DNA of 39,807 bases from NCBI GenBank assembly GCA_050305135.1, contig JBNLET010000203.1, positions 1-39,807 of the forward strand, in the 5' to 3' direction. Numbering within the stretch: position 1 is the stretch's first letter; each line of letters begins with the position of its first letter. The position numbers and the translations under genes were made by a program. The notes beneath the pieces are model-generated. The model saw nothing but the letters and a program-made list of their open reading frames with translations, did no database searches and had not been told where the DNA came from. Below, in pieces: positions 18,350 through 25,737 of this stretch. This DNA comes from Cognatazoarcus sp050305135 (lineage in GTDB: Bacteria > Pseudomonadota > Gammaproteobacteria > Burkholderiales > Rhodocyclaceae).

Positions 18350-18363
18350 TGGCCGGTTCTCCA

Positions 18364-19830
18364 TCATGCCCACCTCGGCAGGTACTTCCTGGCCCGGCTG
18401 CCGACTGTCTCGTCATGGCAACGGATCAGGCCGGCCTCGATGGCATCCTTGATGATGCGGGAGACCATGGAGCTGTTCTTCTCGTCGATGCCGAAGCGTT
18501 CCCGCAGGGTGGTGTTGGTCATGTAGTCGCGCTGCACGTAGCGCAGGCAGGCATGCAGGTAGCAGGCACGGATGCGGTCGCCTTTGTCCATCTCCTTGAA
18601 CTCGCGGTGGGCGAAGAGGACGGCGCGGGTATGTTCGTCGCTGGTTTCGAACAGCGGCGCGGGTAGCTGGTAGAACTCGGTCTGGAAGACCACCTTGTCC
18701 ACGCCGCTGCCGCGCTCCTCACAGACGCCGACGCGGCGCATGAAGGAGGCGAGCGCCTCGTTGCGAGAGCGGGGCGGGCTGTCGAGAAAACGGTCGGTCT
18801 GCACCAGCGGTAGGCCGGGGTTGGTGATCTCCATGCGATCGGAAAAGATCTCCACCATAGGGCCGGTACCGGTGAGATGAAAATCCTGATGGATGATGGC
18901 GTTGGCGACCAGCTCGCGGATGGCCAGTTCCGGGAACATGGGCACCTGCTTGCGTAGGGCCTGGCCGATCACTTCGTTGCTGGGCAGCAGATTGGTGACA
19001 AAGCCGATCAGCCCCTCGAAACCAGCGGCGTAGCCCTTGCCACCTTCCTGCTCGCGCACGGTCTCCACCCGGCTCTCACCCTTGTAAAGCACCACTCGCA
19101 CTGCCTTGCGGGTGAGGGTGCGGAAATTGGCGAGGCGTTTGGCGAACAGCACAGCGCCCAAGTTGGTGATGTTCCACTTGCCGCCCTTGCTGGGCGTGAT
19201 CATGTCGTCAGCCGCCAGCGCTGCCAGGATGCCGTCCCGGCCTTCTGGCAGCGGCAGAGAAAGCAGGTCGAAATAGGCTGGGTACTCGAGCAGCTTGAGC
19301 ACTTCCTCGGCGGCGACGTTTTCGGCCGCGATTTCCTTCTCGAAGGGGACGCGGTCGAACACCCTCCACAGCTCGCGCTCCTTTTCCGGGAAGTCCTTCA
19401 GCTTCTTCTTGTAGGAACCGATGCGGATGTACTCCGTGCCCTTGAACTGCACCGGGTGGCGGAAGGCAGCACCGATTTCCAATAGAACGACCGCTTTGTC
19501 CTCGACCTGAAGGGCGTAGAAGCGGAAGTTGATCTTGGGCGAGAGCAGGCGTAGCAGCCAGCTTTCCAGTTCTTCGTTGCCGACGCGGGCGGCTGCGGGG
19601 TTGAACGTGGTACCGATAATTGCATGGGAGTCATTGTCCACGCCCCAGACGAGCCAGGCGTGGACCTTGCCGGTCAAGGCGGCGGCATTGGCGAGGGCGG
19701 ACAGGTATTCACCGATTTCGTCCGGATCGGCGTTGTTGTGCTTGAATTCCACCCACTCGGTCTCGCTGGGTAGCTTGCGCAGCTCGGTCAGGATGCCGAG
19801 CAGATCACTCTCCGGCCGGTCGATGCTCAC
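18364..19830 (-). CDS. AlbA_2/GHKL ATP-binding protein in the R-M operon
   Basis: A 488-aa protein with an N-terminal AlbA_2 (Schlafen-like) domain (about 24-145, EWVEFKHNN) and a GHKL-type ATP-binding region (RELVANAIIHQDF, about 305-317; MEITNPG; ERGSGVDKV, about 372-380). It ends in a winged-helix-like tail. Proteins of this build are often annotated as putative transcriptional regulators or ATP-dependent helicases and are commonly lodged inside type I R-M operons. The start is GTG at 19830, overlapping the hsdM stop by 4 nt (GTGA). Its position between hsdM and hsdS suggests a role in controlling or assisting the R-M complex; I cannot say which. Confidence 0.88.
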   Translation of the reverse strand: MSIDRPESDLLGILTELRKLPSETEWVEFKHNNADPDEIGEYLSALANAAALTGKVHAWLVWGVDNDSHAIIGTTFNPAAARVGNEELESWLLRLLSPKINFRFYALQVEDKAVVLLEIGAAFRHPVQFKGTEYIRIGSYKKKLKDFPEKERELWRVFDRVPFEKEIAAENVAAEEVLKLLEYPAYFDLLSLPLPEGRDGILAALAADDMITPSKGGKWNITNLGAVLFAKRLANFRTLTRKAVRVVLYKGESRVETVREQEGGKGYAAGFEGLIGFVTNLLPSNEVIGQALRKQVPMFPELAIRELVANAIIHQDFHLTGTGPMVEIFSDRMEITNPGLPLVQTDRFLDSPPRSRNEALASFMRRVGVCEERGSGVDKVVFQTEFYQLPAPLFETSDEHTRAVLFAHREFKEMDKGDRIRACYLHACLRYVQRDYMTNTTLRERFGIDEKNSSMVSRIIKDAIEAGLIRCHDETVGSRARKYLPRWA

Positions 19831-21953
19831 GCCGTGACTTCCCGAAGCAGATCGAGGATTTCGCCTTCCAGCCCTTTGATCTCGGCCTCGATTTCGGCCA
19901 GCTCGCGCGGCGGTTCATAGCGGTAGAAGTGGCGGTTCAAGGGGATTTCGTAGCCGACCTTGGTCTTGCTGTGGTCGATCCAGGCGTCGGGCACGTGGGG
20001 CAGCACTTCGCGCCGGAAGTATTCTTCGATGCTCTCCTTGAGCGGTACGGTTTCGGTGTCGCGCAGGTCGGTGTCCGTTTCCGGCGCGCCCTTCTTGTCG
20101 CGGCAGATCTCGGCCGTTTCATCCCGCTCGCTCATGGCGGCGAGCACCGCCTTCAGTTCGGGCGCGGAGAGTTTTACCCCGTGGGCGCGATCGATGTCGC
20201 GCAAGGCGAGCAGGAACTGTTTGCGGTCCTGGAACAGGGTTTCTCCGTACCGTTCGGCAAAGGCGGCAAGCAGATCACGAATCTCCTGCTGGCGTGCGTG
20301 GCCAGCCTCGATTTCCTGCTGGCGGATGGTCTCGTTCTTCTTGTTACTGGAGGCGATGTTCTTGAAAGGGGTTTGTTCATCCAGGCGGGCAATGCGCTCG
20401 GCTGTGGCCTGGAAGTTGAGGCGCAGCGGGCGTTCGACGGTGATCTTGTGGTAGCCGAAGTCGTCGTTGTCGAATACCTTGCTGACGATCAGCTCCTTCT
20501 CCTTGCCGTCGAGGGTGAAGCTACGCGTTTCGCCGTCCTGGAAGTTCTCGTAGATGCGGGTGATTTCGGCAATATGGTCCGGGTCTCTGGCCTTGTCCTG
20601 CGGGTCGCCGATGCGGCGGCGCTTGTTGCCGAGCGACTTTTCCATCGGCACCCAGAAGTTCCGCGCATCGATCAACTGAACCTTACCCTTGCGCGCCCTG
20701 GCCTTGCGGTTGGTGATGACCCAGACGTAGGTGGCAATGCCGGTGTTGTAGAAAAGCTGTTCTGGTAAGGCGACGATCGCCTCCAACCAGTCGTTCTCGA
20801 TGATCCAGCGGCGGATCTCGCTCTCGCCGCTGCCGGCGTCGCCGGTGAAGAGCGGCGAGCCGTTGAAAACGATGCCGATGCGGCTGCCGTCCTTATCCAC
20901 CGGACGGATCTTCGAGATCATGTGCTGCAGGAACAGCAGCGCCCCATCGTTGATGCGCGGCGTGCCGGCGCCGAAGCGCCCGGCGTAGCCCAGGGTGTCT
21001 GCCTCCTGGTTGATGTATTTCTGCTGCTGCTTCCACTCCACGCCGAAGGGGGGGTTGGCCAGCATGTAGTCGAAGGTCCACTTGTTGCCGTCGGAATCGC
21101 GGTCGAAGCCGTCGCGAGTAAAGGTGTCGCCGAGAATAATGTTGTCGGCATCCTCCCCCTTGATGAGCATGTCCGATTTGCACACCGCCCAGGCCTCGTC
21201 GTTCCAGTCCTGACCGAAGAGCTTGGGTTGCGCCTCGCTGTTGAGATGGCGAATGTATTCCTCGGCGACCGAGAGCATGCCGCCGGTGCCGCAGGCTGGA
21301 TCGTAGATGGTCTTGACCACGTGGCTCTTGGCAAGATCCTGTTCGGGCGCCAGCAACAGGTTGACCATCAGCTTGATGACCTCGCGCGGCGTGAAGTGCT
21401 CCCCGGCCTCTTCGTTCGACTGCTCCGCCCCGATCCGAATCAGTTCCTCGAACACGTAGCCCATCTGCATCTGATCAACCCGCTGAGGGGAAAGATCGAT
21501 CTTGGCAAAAGCCTTGATCACCTCGAACAGGATGTTCTTCTCCCCCATGTGTGCGATCTGCTCGCTGAACTTGAACTTCTCCATGATGGCGCGGACGTTT
21601 GGGGAGAAGCCGTTGATGTAGCTGTTCAGGTTCGGTGCGAGGTTGTTGGGGTCATCCAGCAATGAATGAATCTTCTCACCCGGCAGGGTGAGCTGCATTC
21701 TCGACAGGTTGTAGAACCGGTGGCCGGTGATCTGCTGCAACCGTGCCTGCTGGACACGCTCGGGCTTGGTCTTGAGCGACTGGAACGCTTCGAGCGCGGC
21801 GTGGCGCGTCGGCGCCAAAAGACACTCGAAGCGACGCAGCACAGTCAGCGGAAGGATGACTTTGCGATACTCGTTGCGCTTGTAGGGGCCGCGCAGCAGG
21901 TTGCAGATGGACCAGATGAAATTGGCCAGTTGGCTGTGGGTTTCGCCGTTCAT
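19827..21953 (-). CDS. hsdM: type I restriction-modification methylase subunit
   Basis: A 708-aa N6-adenine DNA methyltransferase subunit. An N-terminal helical HsdM domain (about 5-160) is followed by GEHFTPREVI (185-194), the SAM-binding motif I DPACGTGGM (218-226) and the catalytic NPPFG (300-304). It is longer than a typical 500-aa HsdM. The C-terminal extension (about 520-708) is charged and helical and may form a coiled coil for HsdS docking. The ATG at 21953 overlaps the stop of the preceding HTH gene by 4 nt, which implies coupled translation. Confidence 0.95.
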   Translation of the reverse strand: MNGETHSQLANFIWSICNLLRGPYKRNEYRKVILPLTVLRRFECLLAPTRHAALEAFQSLKTKPERVQQARLQQITGHRFYNLSRMQLTLPGEKIHSLLDDPNNLAPNLNSYINGFSPNVRAIMEKFKFSEQIAHMGEKNILFEVIKAFAKIDLSPQRVDQMQMGYVFEELIRIGAEQSNEEAGEHFTPREVIKLMVNLLLAPEQDLAKSHVVKTIYDPACGTGGMLSVAEEYIRHLNSEAQPKLFGQDWNDEAWAVCKSDMLIKGEDADNIILGDTFTRDGFDRDSDGNKWTFDYMLANPPFGVEWKQQQKYINQEADTLGYAGRFGAGTPRINDGALLFLQHMISKIRPVDKDGSRIGIVFNGSPLFTGDAGSGESEIRRWIIENDWLEAIVALPEQLFYNTGIATYVWVITNRKARARKGKVQLIDARNFWVPMEKSLGNKRRRIGDPQDKARDPDHIAEITRIYENFQDGETRSFTLDGKEKELIVSKVFDNDDFGYHKITVERPLRLNFQATAERIARLDEQTPFKNIASSNKKNETIRQQEIEAGHARQQEIRDLLAAFAERYGETLFQDRKQFLLALRDIDRAHGVKLSAPELKAVLAAMSERDETAEICRDKKGAPETDTDLRDTETVPLKESIEEYFRREVLPHVPDAWIDHSKTKVGYEIPLNRHFYRYEPPRELAEIEAEIKGLEGEILDLLREVTA

Positions 21954-22162
21954 TTCTTCTTGTCTTTCCCTTCGGATCCAGTGCTAGTGTTTGCGTGCGC
22001 CTTCATCCACAGATCGACTTCCTCTCGGTCGAAGCGCCACTGGCTGCCGATCTTGGAGGCCGGGATCTCGCCGCGTTGGGCCATGCCGTAGAGTTTGGTC
22101 CGGCTCATCTTGATGTAATTGACCAACTCATCGATGGTCAGCCATTTGTCGAGTGTGTCCAT
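21950..22162 (-). CDS. excisionase-type helix-turn-helix protein, first gene of the R-M operon
   Basis: A 70-aa DNA-binding protein of the MerR/excisionase type: MDTLDKWLTIDELVNYIK, then KLYGMAQRGEIPASKIG and QWRFDREEVDLWM, with a lysine-rich tail. The ATG at 22162 fits the family's usual N-terminus. The ribosome site GAGG lies unusually close (2 nt), so initiation may be weak. The frame is open 126 nt further upstream, but that part is atypical and crosses the likely promoter. As the leading gene, overlapping hsdM by 4 nt, it is a good candidate for an autoregulator of the operon. A role as a recombination directionality factor is possible, but no integrase gene is present. Confidence 0.85.
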   Translation of the reverse strand: MDTLDKWLTIDELVNYIKMSRTKLYGMAQRGEIPASKIGSQWRFDREEVDLWMKAHANTSTGSEGKDKKK

Positions 22163-22207
22163 GACCTCACACTGAGGAAGAATGTCATCGTTAGAATCTG
22201 ATAACGA

Positions 22208-22236
22208 AAGATAGCCGTTGCTACCGATAACGACAA
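22208..22236 (-). promoter_or_regulatory. candidate promoter and operator of the R-M operon
   Basis: On the minus strand, TTGTCG and TATCTT are separated by 17 bp, each matching the sigma-70 consensus at 4 of 6 positions, about 40 bp before the HTH gene's ATG. Two direct repeats of GATAACG (plus strand, 22200-22206 and 22226-22232) lie over the -35 box and the expected transcription start. They are possible half-sites for the HTH protein. Confidence 0.4.
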
Positions 22237-23004
22237 GCGCATGATCAATGTCGTAGACGGCGAACGGTGCACGATCCAGCCGCGCCACAAGGACTGCTTT
22301 GATGGGTGCGGCTTGACAATCGAAGCTACTGGCTTACGGTCGGCGCAACCGTCAATGCGGAGAAGACTCGCAGCGCATTCAGACCGATCGAAAGCTGCAG
22401 GCCGCATAGGTCATGCGGCAAGTCCGCAAGTGAAGCAGCCCTTCCGGAGTCAGCTCCCGAGAGAGTGTGGTCGTCCGCTCCTGGCCGGACGTGTGAGGTC
22501 CCGAACGGCAGCCTCGTGGCAACGAAACTCACGGAAGCGATATATGCGCGAACAGCAGATTTCGGGAAATGCGTCTGGCCGGACTGGATCAAGAGGGTGA
22601 GTTCGCGGCATCTGAGACCTGCCATTCAACCACCCACGAGCGGTCAGCGACTAGTGTCGTCGGGATTGCAGCCGCTCGCTGAGCGATACCTGAACGGCTC
22701 CTCAGGCCGATCAACCGCCTCTGGCGGGCTGAAGCCCGCCCTACGGCATTTCGACGTCATGCGTAGTCGACGAACGGCCCCTTCGGCCAATCAACCGCCG
22801 CTGGCAGGCTGAAGCCCGCCCTACGGCATTTTGACGTCATGCGTTGGACGAATGGCTCCTCCGGCCGAGTCGCTTCCGTTGGCTGTCGGGCAGATTTCGG
22901 AGTGAAGGAGCCCCTCGGATTTCAACTTTGGCGCGAGGGCTTTCGGCTGCTCGTGGCCGATTGCACGAGTCCGCGAACGACCGCTTCGCAGCAAGCGAAC
23001 TCAC
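22237..23004. other. non-coding right flank of the restriction island
   Basis: Nearly 800 bp with no supportable gene. It contains the right flanking repeats (22701-22869) and short scattered motifs of the GAACGACCGCTTCG type. Open frames across it translate the repeats and have no domains. Confidence 0.5.
22701..22869 (+). repeat. right flanking repeat: two tandem 80-bp REP-containing units
   Basis: Unit one (22710-22789) and unit two (22790-22869) both begin ATCAACCGCC and carry the hairpin GGCRGGC-TGAA-GCCCGCC. Each continues CTACGGCATTT, GACGTCATGCGT, and ends in a YTTCGGCC-like block. They differ at roughly a dozen positions. Unit one with its upstream CTCAGGCCG is the inverted partner of 12484-12574. 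Confidence 0.8.
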
Positions 23005-23640
23005 AGTGAAGGGATCGAGGATGTGGCGGGCATCGAGGTAGCCATTGAGAATGCCCGTGCGGCACCGCCTGGAGGGACGGGCCACTGACCCGTCGACGCG
23101 CAGGCCGGGCCGTTCGGGCAGACGACCGACGTTGGCGACGAAGACGCCGACCTCGGGGGGCGAACTGTCGCGGCAACACATCGATATCCTGTTGCCACCG
23201 TCGAACATGTGGTGCAGGGCATGGTGAGCGACGGCGGTGCCCAGCGAACGGCCACCATCGACCACTTGCTCTGCGTGGTACTGCCCGCCGCCTTCAGCCG
23301 TTGCGCGATCCGCGCGGCGACCCTGACCTGCAACGGATGCGCCACCAGCGTCGGGTAGCGATACGTCGCGACGTCTGGCAGATGGGTCTTGAACAGGTCG
23401 TCTTCGCCGAGCCACCCGGCAATGCGCGCGATCAGCACCGGCGCGGCTTCGCTGAGGCCCATGGGGTTGTTGAGCGCCGCTTCCTGGCGCCGGCGCTCGC
23501 GATAGCGCTCGAAGATGTCGTAGACGATCTCCTCGCGCGCGAAATGCTCTTGGACCGGAAAATCCGCGGGGTCGTCGTCACCCCGGCAGGCCTTTGCGAA
23601 TGCATCCAGGCTTTGCTCGACCAGCCCGCCCGGTGCTGTC
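23005..23640 (-). pseudogene. frameshifted gene of unknown family
   Basis: Protein-like sequence continues across two minus-strand frames. The first part (about 23640 to 23310) reads DAFAKACRGDDDPADF, EEIVYDIFERYRERRRQ, LIARIAGWLGEDDLF and AARIAQRLKAAG. The second, in a shifted frame, reads HAEQVVDGGRSLGTAV, HHMFDGGN, VGVFVANVGRLPERPG and GYLDARHILDPFTV. It then runs into a repeat-like TTCGCTTGCTGCGAAGCGG stretch. No clear start or stop belongs to it. I do not recognise the family. It is probably a decayed or truncated gene. Confidence 0.4.
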
Positions 23641-24099
23641 CCATGCCATGGGGAAGAACGGCGCGAACTTGCCCGTCGTCCCCTTCCCTGGCTTCGGGTT
23701 GCCGGTCGCCTGCGCGCACCGCGGTGAAACCGCGCTCAATCCGGCTGTTGTGGTCCGCCCCTTGTCCGGCGGGGATTCCAGCGCGCCCAGGCGGGCCTCG
23801 ACATGCCGCCATGCTGAACCATGATTCATTGAACTCTGGTCGTGCAGCCCTTGGGCGTGGCGCGGCACGGCACGGCCAGCCCAAGCTTGCGACGGCGAGT
23901 TCCAGAACAACAAATGCCGGCATCCGACCGCAGCGAACGACCAGACACCATTGCACCATTCGGGGTGGCGGGCGGCCCGATCACGTGCGGCCTCGCCCGC
24001 TCTGCCCGGTGCGGAGCCCGCCCGCAGCGCCCGGCGGCCAGGCGTGCCGCAACGCCCTGCGGAGCGCCGTTCCGGCCCGGCTACCCCGGCCATTGACCA
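23641..24099. other. intergenic stretch
   Basis: This GC-rich sequence lies between two gene relics. Open frames on both strands are arginine- and proline-rich with no domains. I see no gene, hairpin terminator or insertion-sequence end. Confidence 0.4.
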
Positions 24100-24711
24100 G
24101 GAGGTGAATCAAGCGCAGCGATCGTCTTCAGCGTCCCGGGTGCCAGGCTCGAAGCGGGCGCGACGCGCGCTGCGGGCGGTACCGGCGAGGCGCTGGTGGC
24201 GGGCCTCGAAGGCGAGGTCGGGGCGACAGTGCGGGTCGCGCAGCGGCGGGACGGCGGCAACGATCACCAGTTGGCGGCGGTGCCGGGGCAGGACGTGGTG
24301 GTGCTGCAGATCGACGGCGGCCAGCAACTGGTGCTGCATCCGGAGAACGCCCGCGACCTGCTCCGCGCCCAGTCCGGACAGAAGCGCGGCCGGTCCGAGG
24401 GCGCGGGCGGCGAGGCCGGACTGACGGTACCGACCGAGCTGGGCTGGAGCGGGCTCGAACAGGCCGCCTCGTCGGCGCGTGGCAGCAGCCGCGGCTTTCT
24501 CGGCAAGGTGGTGCTGAAGCTGTTCCAGATCGTCCGCCCGAAGGCGGCGACGCTGGCCGGCGAGAAACTCGTGCAGAAGATCGACGGCCAGGTCACGGAA
24601 GGGGTGTACCGGCTCGGGAGCGAAGTCCTGGCGGCGCTCGACGGCGCGAAACGGATGAAGCAGATCGCGGTGACGAAGGACCACGGCCGGGCGCTGGTCC
24701 ACAACTACGCT
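24100..24711 (+). pseudogene. 5' fragment of a large gene, possibly DUF7379/CHAT-type
   Basis: In one frame the sequence reads AAIVFSVPGARLEAG, DVVVLQIDGGQQLVLHPENA, LTVPTELGWSGLEQA, RGFLGKVVLKLFQIV, LAGEKLVQKIDGQVTEGVYR and DHGRALVHN. From memory this resembles the N-terminal part of long CHAT-type proteins with an alpha/beta-hydrolase domain, in which such a segment precedes an LVHGT motif; I cannot confirm that. An AGGAGG and GTG at 24098-24106 are out of frame with this coding sequence, so the start may be frameshifted. The similarity ends at about 24710, where a different frame takes over. Confidence 0.4.
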
Positions 24712-25289
24712 TCGGCCATGGCGAGGCCAAGGCCATCGGTGAAGGCTCGCTCCAGCCACTGGTCGACAGCCTGGCTGCGATTCCCTTCGAGCAAACGCAG
24801 CGTGCGGCGCGGCGCCTCGACCTGGATGGCGTACGTGCGCGCTACACGGCGATCGACGGTCTGCTCGATCTCGGCCGATGGCAAGTCCAGTCGAGCATCC
24901 TGCGCTACACCATGCCGAGCGACTCGCCGACGCTGGCGTCCCAATGGCTCGGGCAACTGCTGCTGAGCCACCGGATCGATCGCCTGACACCGTATGTCGC
25001 GGTCTCGGCGGTGCGCACGGACGCCCGTGATACGAGTACCGGGCTCGAGGGCATTCCAGGGCTGGAGGCGCTGGACGCAGCCGCCAAAGCCGCGATCGAC
25101 GGCGGCACGGTCAACCAGCGCGCCTGGAGCGCGGGACTGCGCTTCGACGTTCGCCCGGGTCTCGCGCTGAAATTCCAGGTCGATCGCGTCCACGCATCGG
25201 AATCTCCCGTGGTGACCGATATCGACGATCCGTCCAACCGGCGGCGACGCCTGACGCTGTTCAGCTTTGCGCTGGACTTCGCCTATTGA
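24712..25289 (+). pseudogene. 3' fragment of an outer-membrane (porin-like) protein gene
   Basis: From about 24712 the coding frame changes and reads GEGSLQPLVDSLAAIPFEQ, RRLDLDGVRARYTAIDGLLD, LGRWQVQSSILRYTM, LTPYVAVSAVRT and WSAGLRFDVRPGLALKFQVD. It ends LFSFALDFAY with a terminal aromatic residue, as in outer membrane barrels. It lacks a start and the N-terminal half, and appears to have been joined by deletion or insertion to the preceding fragment. The stop is 7 bp before the binding-protein gene, so it was probably the first gene of that operon. An ATG at 24912 opens a 125-aa frame, but that is probably not a functional protein. Confidence 0.5.
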
Positions 25290-25296
25290 GCCGCCG

Positions 25297-25737
25297 ATGC
25301 GCATCGCGACTCGACGCCTCCTGCAATTCGCCGCCGCCATGATGGTGCTGTTCGCCCTGTCCGCGCGGGCGGAGGACATCGTCGTCGTCGTGCCGGCGGA
25401 CAGCCCCGTCGCTCGATTGTCGAAATCGCAGGTGATCAATCTGTTTCTCGGCCGCTTCAAGCAGTTGCCGGGCGAAGGGCGGGCCAGGCCAGCCGACCTC
25501 GTTCCGCTGAAGGAATCGTTCTATCGTCGGCTGGTCGAAAAGACCCCCGGGGAGATCAGCGCCTACTGGGCGCGACTCGTCTACTCGGGCCAGACGACGC
25601 CGCCCGCGCAGCTCGCCTCGACGGAAGCTCTCGTCGCATGGCTCAAGAGCACGGAAGGCGCCATCGCCTACCTCCCCGGAGAACGGGTCGATCCGCGGCT
25701 CAAGGTGGTCTACGAACTCGGTGGACCGCGTGACTAG
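25297..25737 (+). CDS. periplasmic phosphate-binding-protein-like protein
   Basis: A 146-aa exported protein with a cleavable signal peptide (basic start, hydrophobic core, ALSARA, cut near residue 25). The mature part, EDIVVVVPADSPVARLSKSQ, VINLFLGRFKQLPGEG and EGAIAYLPGE, resembles half of a PstS-type substrate-binding fold. It is too short to be a transporter subunit on its own, and no ABC genes are nearby. The same trio of barrel protein, short PstS-like protein and GGDEF protein recurs in proteobacteria, and the binding protein may feed a signal to the cyclase (inference). It overlaps the next gene by 17 nt. Confidence 0.8.
   Translation: MRIATRRLLQFAAAMMVLFALSARAEDIVVVVPADSPVARLSKSQVINLFLGRFKQLPGEGRARPADLVPLKESFYRRLVEKTPGEISAYWARLVYSGQTTPPAQLASTEALVAWLKSTEGAIAYLPGERVDPRLKVVYELGGPRD

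Noticed and set aside
18161..18373. 70-aa minus-strand open frame between the ATPase and hsdS genes
   Set aside because: Its only notable feature, a repeated LLDRCLTG, is the translation of the 23-nt DNA repeats. It has no ribosome site, so I treat the DNA repeat as the signal.
22701..22869. CRISPR-like interpretation of the tandem units
   Set aside because: There are only two units, each almost wholly repeated with no unique spacer, and there are no cas genes.
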